From contig JBOGEN010000011.1 in the NCBI GenBank assembly GCA_050743265.1, positions 1 through 24,636 of the forward strand: a DNA stretch of 24,636 nucleotides, given 5' to 3'. Under the pieces are notes generated by a model that was given only the letters and a program-made list of their open reading frames with translations, was not told the origin of the DNA and ran no database searches. How positions within the stretch are numbered: the stretch's first letter is position 1; every line of letters begins with the position of its first letter. Position numbers and translations under genes: made by a program. Shown here one piece after another: positions 14,805 through 22,184 of the stretch. Source of the DNA: JBOGEN01 sp050743265. GTDB taxonomy: Bacteria; Actinomycetota; Actinomycetes; JBOGEN01.

Positions 14805-17795
14805 CTAGGCGGTCGCGACGAGCTCCTGCACCGGGACAGGGCGGCCGACGCCGAACCCCTGGGCGTAGTCGACACCCAGCTTGCGGACCTGCTCGAGCGT
14901 GGCGTCGTCGGCGACGTGCTCGGCGATCGTCTCCTTCCCGAGCCCGTGGGCGACGGCCACGACGGCCTCGACGACGAGGCGGGCGGTCCGGTTCGTGGCG
15001 CACTCCCGGACGAACTCCGGGTCGATCTTGAGGAAGTCGACCGGCAGGTGCTTGAGGTACGCGAACGAGCCGAACCCGGTGCCGAAGTCGTCCAGCGCGA
15101 AGCGGCACCCCAGGGCGTGCAGGTCGTCCGCGCACTCGCGGACCTCCCCGAGATGCGCGATGGCCTCGGTCTCGGTCACCTCGAAGACGAGCCGGCGCGG
15201 GTCGACACCCGTCACCTTCAGACGCCCGGCGATCGCGTCGACGATCGCGTGCGTCCCCAGCGAGCGTCCGGACAGGTTGATCTCGAGGACGTCCCCGCCG
15301 GGCATCGCGGCCGCCAGGTCGATGGCCTGCTGCGTGACCCAGATGTCGACGGCCTCGGCTGAGCCGAGCCGCTCCGCCTCCTGGATGAACGCCGCGGCCG
15401 GCACCAGGCTCCCGTCCTCGTCGACGAGTCGGACGAGCACCTCGTGGCGCGTGGTCGCCCCCGTACGCAGGTCGACGATGGGCTGCGCGTGCAGTACCAG
15501 GCGGTCCTCGGCCAGAGCGGTCTCGATCCGGTGCCCCCAGCTGGCGCGGGTCTTCTCGGCCGCTTCGCCCGCCACCGCGCCGATCACGAACTGGTCCTTC
15601 CCTGCGTCCTTCGCCACGTACATCGCGGCGTCGGCCCGGCGGAACAGGTCGCCGGGCTCTACCCCGTCGGGGCTGGACAGTGCGACACCCATGCTCGCGG
15701 TGATGCGGTGCGGGGTGCCGCGCACGTCGGGGACGAACACCCTCGTACGGATCTCGCTCAGCACCTTCTCGGCGACCAAGGTGGCCTCGGCCCGGTCGGC
15801 GAGGGGGAGGTACACGGCGAACTCGTCCCCGCCCAACCGGCCGATGAGGTCGGACGTACGCAGGTGGCGGCGCAGCTCCTCGGCGGTGCTCACGAGCACC
15901 TGGTCGCCGCTGCTGTGCCCGAGCGTGTCGTTCACGTTCTTGAACCCGTCGAGGTCGAAGAGCAGTAGCGCGCCCCAGCCGCCGTAGCGTTCGATCCGGT
16001 CCAGCGCCTCGCTGAGCCGCTGCTCGAACGAGCGACGGTTGAGCAGTCCGGTCAGCGGGTCGTGGTCGGCGAGGTGCGCCAGGCGCTGCTCGTGCTCGTG
16101 CCGCTCGGTGACGTCGACGACGTGCAGCAGGTAGCGGGCCGGGAATCCGTCGGCCTGGTCCAGCCGAACGGCGTGCACCGACGTCCACACGGTCTGGTCC
16201 CCGAGCGACCAGCGCAGGTCCCTTCGGGGCGCGGTGCTCGGGTCGTCGTCGGTGAGGACGAGACGCTCGGCGAGCAGGGCGAGGTCGTCGCTGTGGACGA
16301 GCCGGGGCAGCTCCAGCCCGACCAGCGCGTCCCGGTCGACCTCGAGCATCTCCGCCATTGCCCGGTTTGCCTGGGTCAGGCGGTCGTCGTCCCCGACCAG
16401 CGCCATGCCGACGGGCGCGTCCTCGAACGCGGCTCGGAACCTCGCCTCCGCGCGGCTCGCCGCGGTCACGTCGGTCACCGTGGCGAGGAACGCCGTCACC
16501 GCGCCCGGGTCGTGCCGGGAACCTTCGAACACGGGGTGCGCTGCGGACTGCACCACGGTGACCCGGCCGTCCGGAGCCGCGTACCGGTAGGTGGAGGCGA
16601 ACGGTGCCGCGTGCGTCACGGCGTCCTGCCACTCTGCGCGGACGCGGTCGCGGTCGTCCGGGTGGAGCGCGTCCTGCCAGCCGTCCCCGAGCGCCGACTC
16701 CGCCGACCAGCCGGTGAGCTGCGTCCACGTGTCGTTGACCCACCGGAACTTCCCGGCCGGGTCGGTCTCGGAGATGCCCACCGGGGCGATGCCGAGCAGG
16801 GTCTCCAGCTCGGCCGTCCGCGTGTGCAGCCGCAGGGTGAGTGCTTCGCGGGCGTCGTCCGCGACGATCCGGTCCTCGTCGACGGCCGTGGCACGGTGCG
16901 CGACCCAGATGCCCACGCCGCTCACGGTGACCGCCGAGGCCAGCGTGAGGGCTGCCGGATAGGCGGTGACGTGCCACAGGCCGCCCCAGTCGCCGAGCCT
17001 GAGCAGCAGGCCGACCGCAGGGGCGGCGAGGAGGGCCACGGGGAGGGCTCGCCGCATGATCATGCCGCCGGGTCCCGGACCGGCCAGCAGCCTGGCCGGG
17101 CTCACCTCGGGTGCGAGGGCGGCGGTGGCGACGCCGACGAGGACGAGGCTCACCGCGGTCGGAAGCGCTACCGGCGTGAAGCCCGCGCCTCCCAGCACGT
17201 CCGTTTCGCCGTAGAGGTGGCCGATGAGGGCCATGTACGCCAGCGCGACCACGACTGTCGCGAGCGCGGACGCGACCCGGGCCGATCGGGACAGGGCGGC
17301 CAGCGCAACACCGAGCAGCAACAGGCAGGCGGCGACCAGCAGCGAGGGCCTCCCCGGAGCGTCCGGCGACGGCTGGAGGTCGCGGGTCGCGTCCGGCAGG
17401 ATCAACAGGTCGAACCCGCTGCCTGCCCCGACCACACGCTCGACGAGCAGGACCGCAGCAAGCAGGGCGGCCGCCGCCGCGACGGCACGGGAGAGGTGGG
17501 TGATCCGCCTCGCCCCCAGCACGCTCAGGCCGAGCAGGATGAGCGCCACCGCAGACCAGGGCTGCATGGGCGTGTCGTCACCTGTCGCGGCGTCCACGAT
17601 CGGCGACCGCACGGCCCGTGCGGCGATCACGGCGGCGCCGAGGACGACACAGGCGAGCCCGGCGACCGTCGGGATCCAGCGACCGAACCCGGACGTCTCG
17701 GGCAGGAGCGAGCTACTCGCGCTGTTCGCGCTGGTTCGGGGGACGGAGGGGTGGCCACGAGGTGTCACGGTCCTGACGTCCGAGAGATGACCCAC
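14805..17795 (-). CDS. Membrane PAS-PAS-GGDEF-EAL cyclic di-GMP protein
   Basis: 996 residues from a GTG start behind an AGGGGGG-type ribosome binding site. About eight hydrophobic segments fill residues 35-300. Two PAS domains follow (about 330-450 and 455-575), then GGDEF (about 580-745) and EAL (about 760-995). The cyclase site GGDEF is intact, and an RTSD allosteric I-site stands five residues before it. The EAL half keeps EVLVR, INLS, VTETEA, DDFGTG, LKID and QGFGVGRP. The AEGVE motif reads AEHVAD, so one acidic residue is changed to Asp. Both synthesis and breakdown of c-di-GMP are possible, with PAS and membrane input deciding. It lies beside a flagellar sigma factor on the same strand, 271 bases downstream, so it may tune motility. 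Long open frames on the other strand are artefacts. Confidence 0.92.
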   Translation of the reverse strand: MGHLSDVRTVTPRGHPSVPRTSANSASSSLLPETSGFGRWIPTVAGLACVVLGAAVIAARAVRSPIVDAATGDDTPMQPWSAVALILLGLSVLGARRITHLSRAVAAAAALLAAVLLVERVVGAGSGFDLLILPDATRDLQPSPDAPGRPSLLVAACLLLLGVALAALSRSARVASALATVVVALAYMALIGHLYGETDVLGGAGFTPVALPTAVSLVLVGVATAALAPEVSPARLLAGPGPGGMIMRRALPVALLAAPAVGLLLRLGDWGGLWHVTAYPAALTLASAVTVSGVGIWVAHRATAVDEDRIVADDAREALTLRLHTRTAELETLLGIAPVGISETDPAGKFRWVNDTWTQLTGWSAESALGDGWQDALHPDDRDRVRAEWQDAVTHAAPFASTYRYAAPDGRVTVVQSAAHPVFEGSRHDPGAVTAFLATVTDVTAASRAEARFRAAFEDAPVGMALVGDDDRLTQANRAMAEMLEVDRDALVGLELPRLVHSDDLALLAERLVLTDDDPSTAPRRDLRWSLGDQTVWTSVHAVRLDQADGFPARYLLHVVDVTERHEHEQRLAHLADHDPLTGLLNRRSFEQRLSEALDRIERYGGWGALLLFDLDGFKNVNDTLGHSSGDQVLVSTAEELRRHLRTSDLIGRLGGDEFAVYLPLADRAEATLVAEKVLSEIRTRVFVPDVRGTPHRITASMGVALSSPDGVEPGDLFRRADAAMYVAKDAGKDQFVIGAVAGEAAEKTRASWGHRIETALAEDRLVLHAQPIVDLRTGATTRHEVLVRLVDEDGSLVPAAAFIQEAERLGSAEAVDIWVTQQAIDLAAAMPGGDVLEINLSGRSLGTHAIVDAIAGRLKVTGVDPRRLVFEVTETEAIAHLGEVRECADDLHALGCRFALDDFGTGFGSFAYLKHLPVDFLKIDPEFVRECATNRTARLVVEAVVAVAHGLGKETIAEHVADDATLEQVRKLGVDYAQGFGVGRPVPVQELVATA

Positions 17796-18066
17796 GTGCC
17801 CCCCTGGAGATGACTAGACCGGGGCCGAGCAGGGGCTTCGGGTCTCCAGCATCACATTCCGTGGCCCCTGTGTCACCCTACGGAGTTCGGGGTCAGAGCG
17901 CCGAGCTTCTCCACGTACGGGCAAGCCGAAACCCGGCGGAATCAGAGCCCGAGCGGGGCCGGAGTTGACAGGAACCCCGGACACCGACGTGGTCGGCAGG
18001 TGCCCGGAGTCCCGGATGTATTGAGGATCGGGCGCTTTCCCGAATCCCTTGAGTCGCCGTCCAGGT

Positions 18067-18957
18067 CTAGGCGCTCGCGACCTCGGACGACCGCGGCGCG
18101 GGAGGTGAGGGCTCGGGCACCTCGAGCCGGGTACGCAGGTCGCTGCGGGCCGCGATGGCCGCGTAGTACGCCTCGCGGCGACGCGCCACGCAGCCGTCCG
18201 GCCGCGTCGGCGTGCCCAGCCTGTCGGGGTCGAGCTGGCTGTTCATGCCGTCCTTGAGCAGGACGAGCGCCTCGGCACGCATCTGGGACACGCGCGACTC
18301 CGAGACTCCCAGGTCAGCGGCGATGTCGGCCATCGCACGCTCGGCGAGGAAGTACTCGACGACGACCGTACGGAGGCGGTCCGGGAGCGCGGACACGGCG
18401 TCGCGCAGGTACCCCTCGTTCTCGCGGGCGAGCAGCGAGGCCTCGGGACCGGGGGCCCGGTCCGGGACGAGCTCCTCCACGACGGCGGTGTCCGAGAAGC
18501 CCTGAAGGGACAGGATCGTGGCCCGGTGCACGTCGTCGTCGACCGAGTCGAGACGGGAGACCGCCACGCCCATCTGCGCGGCGAGCTCCTGCTTGGTCGG
18601 CGTGCGGCCGAGCAGGCCGGTCAGCTTCTCCACGGCGAGGTCGCGCCGGCGGGCGGTCGCGCGGACGGAGCGGCTGGCCCAGTCGTGGCTGCGCAGCTCG
18701 TCCAGCAGGGCACCCCGGATCCGGGTGGCCGCGAACCGGCTGAACGGGACACCGCGGGACGAGTCGAATCCCCGGGCGGCCTGGGCGAGCGCCGCCAGGC
18801 CCGCGGATCTGAGCTCGTCCCTGCTCACGTGGGCCGGGAGCCGGCCGATGAGCTCACTGACGAGGTAGCCCACCAGAGGCAGGTGGGCGGAGACGAGCTC
18901 ATCCTCGCTGCGGAGGTCTCGTTCCGCCACCGGGGTGGGGATCCTGAACGGGGTCAT
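18067..18957 (-). CDS. fliA: Flagellar-type RNA polymerase sigma factor (FliA/WhiG/SigD family)
   Basis: 296 residues. Region 2 covers about 25-100 (LPLVGYLVSELIGRLPAHVS, then SRFAATRIRGALLDELR, a signature of sigma-28). Region 3 follows, and region 4 has LPDRLRTVVVEYFLAERAMA and the helix-turn-helix LGVSESRVSQMRAEAL. The C-terminal 60 residues after region 4 are an unusual Arg- and Pro-rich tail not needed for the fold. It should direct transcription of late flagellar and chemotaxis genes, and the adjacent flgN-like gene supports this. A near-consensus sigma-28 promoter stands upstream, so autoregulation is likely. In non-motile mycelial actinomycetes the same family is WhiG; the flgN neighbour favours FliA here. 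Confidence 0.9.
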   Translation of the reverse strand: MTPFRIPTPVAERDLRSEDELVSAHLPLVGYLVSELIGRLPAHVSRDELRSAGLAALAQAARGFDSSRGVPFSRFAATRIRGALLDELRSHDWASRSVRATARRRDLAVEKLTGLLGRTPTKQELAAQMGVAVSRLDSVDDDVHRATILSLQGFSDTAVVEELVPDRAPGPEASLLARENEGYLRDAVSALPDRLRTVVVEYFLAERAMADIAADLGVSESRVSQMRAEALVLLKDGMNSQLDPDRLGTPTRPDGCVARRREAYYAAIAARSDLRTRLEVPEPSPPAPRSSEVASA

Positions 18958-18996
18958 GCCCGCTGTCTCGGATCGCCCACGCGATCGGGTTGAGGG

Positions 18997-19022
18997 TTAT
19001 CGGCCAAACTCGGGCGGGATTA
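18997..19022 (-). promoter_or_regulatory. Sigma-28 (FliA) type promoter upstream of fliA
   Basis: On the - strand TAAT (19022-19019) is followed after 14 bases by GCCGATAA (19004-18997). The sigma-28 consensus is TAAA, about 15 bases, GCCGATAA. The -10 box is a perfect match. Transcription would start near 18990, about 33 bases before the fliA ATG. Confidence 0.7.
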
Positions 19023-19066
19023 CCCCGTTCGGCCCAGCGGCCCCGTTCGGCCCAGCGGCCCCGTTC
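19023..19066. repeat. 18-bp tandem repeat, 2.4 copies
   Basis: The unit CCCCGTTCGGCCCAGCGG stands at 19023-19040 and 19041-19058, followed by CCCCGTTC at 19059-19066. It lies next to the -35 box of the fliA promoter, in the divergent fliA/flgN spacer. It may be a regulator site or a slippage tract. Confidence 0.8.
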
Positions 19067-19163
19067 TCGTCCGGGTGACCCTGCAGGGGGCCGAACCCCT
19101 CAGCCTCCGTGGGGGCCCGGCCGATGGGAAACAGAATCTGATTCCGGCGACGTGGAGCACCCC

Positions 19164-19547
19164 ATGGGCTTCGCAGAGGTGTCGACGATCCTCTGGCGCG
19201 AGCGTGAACTGCTCGAGGTCCTCCTGTTCAAGCTGGAGGAGGAGCGGCTGGTCCGCGCCGCCCGCCGCAGCCGCTCCCGCTGGCTCACCCGGGCCACGTA
19301 CGAGGTCGCGCTGGTCCGGGCCGAGATCCGTCACACCGAGGTGAGCCGGGCTCTGCAGGTCGACGCCGTGGCAGGCGCGCTCGGCCTCGGCCCGGCGCCC
19401 ACCCTGTCCGTCCTGGCCGAGATGGCGGACGACCCCTGGCGGACGCTGATGCGGGACCACAGGGACGCGTTCCTTCGGTCCGCGGCGGAGGTGACCCGCG
19501 CCTCCGGTGCCGGGGTCACACGGTCGCTGGCGGACTTCCTGCGCTGA
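19164..19547 (+). CDS. flgN: FlgN-like flagellar export chaperone
   Basis: 127 residues, all helical, starting MGFAEVSTILWRERELLEVL. The heptad pattern of the first 85 residues (LLEVLLFKLEEERLV, then ATYEVALVRAEIRHTEVSRA) is that of FlgN-type chaperones, which guard the hook-filament junction proteins before export. GTGGAG stands 7 bases before the ATG; an in-frame start at 18990 would add a repeat-derived, low-complexity leader and is rejected. It is divergent from fliA. The expected partners flgK and flgL are not downstream; instead the gene runs into the convergent reductase gene with a 32-base overlap. Assignment rests on pattern and context only. Confidence 0.65.
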   Translation: MGFAEVSTILWRERELLEVLLFKLEEERLVRAARRSRSRWLTRATYEVALVRAEIRHTEVSRALQVDAVAGALGLGPAPTLSVLAEMADDPWRTLMRDHRDAFLRSAAEVTRASGAGVTRSLADFLR

Positions 19548-21675
19548 CCTCCTCGGCCGGCGACTTCACCGACCTCAGCAGCAGTTGCGAGACGTCCACG
19601 ACCTCGAGCGACTCGGCCGCCTCGCCGGTCTGCTTCTTCTCGGTCACCGAGTCCGACAGCATCACGAGGCAGAACGGGCACGCGGTCGACACCGTGTCGG
19701 GGTTGAGCGACAGCGCCTCGTCCACGCGCTCGGTGTTGATGCGCTTGCCGATGCGCTCCTCCATCCACATGCGCGCACCGCCGGCACCGCAGCAGAAGCC
19801 GCGCTCCTTGCAGCGGTGCATCTCCTGCGACGTCAGCCCCGGGACGCCGGCCAGCACGTCGCGCGGCGGCGTGTAGACCTTGTTGTGCCGGCCGAGGTAG
19901 CAGGGGTCGTGGTACGTGACGCTCTCCTCGACCGCCGTGACGGGCGTGAGCCGCCCCTCCGCCACGAGGGTGGCCAGCAGCTGCGTGTGGTGGACGACCT
20001 CGAACTCCCCGCCAAGCTGCGGGTACTCCTTCGTCATGGTGTTGAAGCAGTGCGGGCATGTGGCGACGATGCGCTTCGCGCCGACCTCGTGCAGGGTCTC
20101 GACGTTCTGCTGGCCCATCATCTGGAACAGGAACTCGTTGCCGAGCCGGCGGGCCGGGTCACCCGTGCACGCCTCGCCCTCGCCGAGCACCATGAAGGAC
20201 ACCCCGGCGATGTGCAGCAGCTCGGCGACGGCCTTCGTGGTCTTCTTCGCCCGGTCCTCGAGCGCGCCGGCGCAGCCGACCCAGAACAGCCACTCGACGT
20301 CGTCCGGGATCTTGTCCTCGCCCCCGGCGCCGAACACGCGGACGTCGAAGTCGACCTCGGAGACCCAGTCGTTGCGGGCGGAGGCGTTCATGCCCCACGG
20401 GTTGCCCTTGTTCTCCAGGTTCTTGAGCATCGTCCCGGCCTCGCTGGGGAACGAGGACTCGATCAGCACCTGGTGTCGCCGCATGTCGAGGATGTGGTCG
20501 ACATGCTCGATGTCGACGGGGCACTGCTCGACACACGCGCCGCAGGTCGTACAGGACCAGAGCACGTCAGGGTCGATGACGCCGAACTCCTCGGCCGTGC
20601 CGACGAGGGGGCGCTCCGCCTCCTTGCGTGCCGACTCGGGCAGGGCCGCCAGTGCCTCCTCGGACGCGTTCTCGCCCCCGGCGAGGATGTACGGCGCCTT
20701 GGCGTACAGGTGGTCGCGCGAGTCGGTGATGACGAGCTTCGGGTTGAGCGGCTTGTCCGTGTGCCACGCCGGGCACTGCGACTGGCAACGCCCGCACTCC
20801 GTACACGTGGAGAAGTCGAGCAGGCCCTTCCACGTCGTGTCCTCGATCTTTCCGCGGCCGAACGTGGCGTCCTCGTCCGGGTCCTCGAAGTCGATCGGCG
20901 TACCGCCGGAGTACATCGGCTCCAGGGCGCCGAGCCCGTCCGGGCGGCGCGAGAACAGCACGTTCAACGGCGCCAGGATGATGTGCAGGTGCTTGGAGTG
21001 GACGAGGAAGACGAGGAAGCCGAGGACCACGCCGATCTGCGCGAGGATGAACACGGTCTCGATGACCTCGTTGGCCTCCTCGCCCAGCGGCTCGAGCGCC
21101 CGGGCGACGAGCTCGGAGGCGAAGGCCCCGCTGTCGAACGGGAAGACCCCGGTGTTCACCTGGGCGCCGCGGTAGACCAACAGCGTCGCGACGACGAGAA
21201 AGATCATGCCGAGCACGGCGTACGCGGCGCCGGTGTGCGACTTGTAGAACCGCGAGCCGCGCCCCCGCTTCGCCGGACGCTGGCGGACGCGGATCCCGGC
21301 GAACACGACGAGCGAGACGAGCACGGCCACGGCGAAGGAGTCCTCGAGGAAGCCGAGCGCCGGCCAGTGCCCGATCACCGGGATCGCGAAGTCGGCTTCG
21401 AACAGGGCGCCGTACGCCTCGAGGATCGTCGCGCCGAGGATGATGAAGCCCCAGAAGGTGAGAAAGTGCGCGACGCCCGGCACGGACCACGCGAGCAGCT
21501 TGCGCTGGCCGAGCACCTCGACGACCTCGGCCTTGGCGCGCTCACCGAGGTTCCCGGTACGCCCGACCGCGGGCTGGCCGCTGCGCGTGAGCTGGTACAG
21601 CCAGACGAGCCGCCGCCCGGTGATCGCCAGCGCGACGACAGTCATGGCGAGCCCGATGACGAGCCTCACGGCCAT
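19516..21675 (-). CDS. Membrane-bound iron-sulfur reductase, HdrD/Rv0338c-like
   Basis: 719 residues. The N-terminal 290 residues carry about five or six membrane helices in the style of the nitrate reductase gamma subunit. Next come two 4Fe-4S ferredoxin motifs, CTECGRCQSQCP and CTTCGACVEQCP. Two CCG-type domains follow, seen in VGCAG, CPHCFNT, DPCYLGRH, CCGAGG and CPFC. This is the layout of actinobacterial (Fe-S)-binding reductases such as Rv0338c, thought to pass electrons between the membrane quinone pool and a cytosolic partner; the true substrate is unknown. ATG 21675 is chosen over an upstream in-frame start at 21705 because GGAGGAGGA lies directly before it. The stop overlaps flgN by 32 bases in convergent orientation. 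Confidence 0.9.
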   Translation of the reverse strand: MAVRLVIGLAMTVVALAITGRRLVWLYQLTRSGQPAVGRTGNLGERAKAEVVEVLGQRKLLAWSVPGVAHFLTFWGFIILGATILEAYGALFEADFAIPVIGHWPALGFLEDSFAVAVLVSLVVFAGIRVRQRPAKRGRGSRFYKSHTGAAYAVLGMIFLVVATLLVYRGAQVNTGVFPFDSGAFASELVARALEPLGEEANEVIETVFILAQIGVVLGFLVFLVHSKHLHIILAPLNVLFSRRPDGLGALEPMYSGGTPIDFEDPDEDATFGRGKIEDTTWKGLLDFSTCTECGRCQSQCPAWHTDKPLNPKLVITDSRDHLYAKAPYILAGGENASEEALAALPESARKEAERPLVGTAEEFGVIDPDVLWSCTTCGACVEQCPVDIEHVDHILDMRRHQVLIESSFPSEAGTMLKNLENKGNPWGMNASARNDWVSEVDFDVRVFGAGGEDKIPDDVEWLFWVGCAGALEDRAKKTTKAVAELLHIAGVSFMVLGEGEACTGDPARRLGNEFLFQMMGQQNVETLHEVGAKRIVATCPHCFNTMTKEYPQLGGEFEVVHHTQLLATLVAEGRLTPVTAVEESVTYHDPCYLGRHNKVYTPPRDVLAGVPGLTSQEMHRCKERGFCCGAGGARMWMEERIGKRINTERVDEALSLNPDTVSTACPFCLVMLSDSVTEKKQTGEAAESLEVVDVSQLLLRSVKSPAEEVSAGSPPATV

Positions 21676-21771
21676 GCGTCCTCCTCCTGGGGTGAGATGA
21701 CGCAAGCGTAGGGAATGGCGAACGGCGGGCGACTCTACCCGTGGGTAACTCCCGCCCGCCCGCCGGGCGGC

Positions 21772-21918
21772 TCAGGGCAGCAGCAGGTTGATCGTCCAGC
21801 GCAGCACGGGGATCAGGGCCGGGGCGGAGAGCACGGCCAGCCCGAGCACGACGACCACGGCCAGCACCCGGGTCCTCAGAGTCGGGCGGCCGTCCGGGCC
21901 GCGGAGGCCGCGGAACAC
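21772..21918 (-). CDS. Small predicted membrane peptide
   Basis: A 48-residue frame from GTG at 21918. It starts VFRGLRGPDGRPTLRTR, a basic cytosolic leader, continues with one strong hydrophobic helix (VLAVVVVLGLAVLSAPALIP) and ends LLLP. The basic leader plus a single helix looks like a true inner-membrane peptide rather than chance. The ribosome binding site is weak. It lies 96 bases upstream of the reductase gene on the same strand, so it may share a transcript with it. No family is recognised. Confidence 0.5.
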   Translation of the reverse strand: MFRGLRGPDGRPTLRTRVLAVVVVLGLAVLSAPALIPVLRWTINLLLP

Positions 21919-22011
21919 GCGTCCCAGCGTACGGACGGGGCCGGCTGGCGCCAGATCAGGGCCGCGTGCGGGAATGTCCGACCGAACCCTGCCGTTCGCA
22001 CAGTCATGAGA

Positions 22012-22032
22012 GTTGCGTCACCCAGGCTCAAG
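22012..22032 (+). promoter_or_regulatory. HAIR-like HspR operator upstream of dnaK
   Basis: GTTGCGT (22012-22018) and GCTCAAG (22026-22032) are separated by 7 bases. The HspR site HAIR is CTTGAGT, 7 bases, ACTCAAG; the halves match at 5 of 7 and 6 of 7 positions. A second good half, CTTGAGG, lies at 22065-22071 with a poor partner. Heat-shock control of dnaK-grpE by HspR is therefore likely, as in Streptomyces and Mycobacterium. Confidence 0.6.
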
Positions 22033-22184
22033 AGGGTTTGACCATCAGCGCTGGGGGACGCATCCTTGAGGCCGACGCACCCTGACGTGCAGAGGCCTCG
22101 AGCCCAGGGAGCCCCCGGATGCCCGGGGTGGTCCGGCTCGACTGGCAGCACCCGTACCCGTTCTCGTACATCGGAGGCAACGAC

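Noticed and set aside
14320..17813. Long open frames in other frames and strands of the GGDEF-EAL and dcd region (up to 885 codons)
   Set aside because: The residues are Arg/Gly/Pro-rich shadow sequence; the GGDEF, EAL, PAS and dcd motifs are all in the chosen frames.
17965..17970. TTGACA on the + strand between the GGDEF-EAL and fliA genes
   Set aside because: There is no -10 box at proper spacing and no + strand gene downstream.
17796..18066. c-di-GMP riboswitch or other structured RNA before the GGDEF-EAL gene
   Set aside because: Only short local inverted repeats were seen; conserved GEMM-type segments are absent.
19120..19127. GCCGATGG on the + strand before flgN as a second sigma-28 -10 box
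   Set aside because: It differs from GCCGATAA at the last two positions and has no TAAA-like box 14-16 bases upstream.
19507..21711. 734-codon + strand open frame opposite the Fe-S reductase
   Set aside because: It has no motifs and is the mirror of a clearly coding frame.
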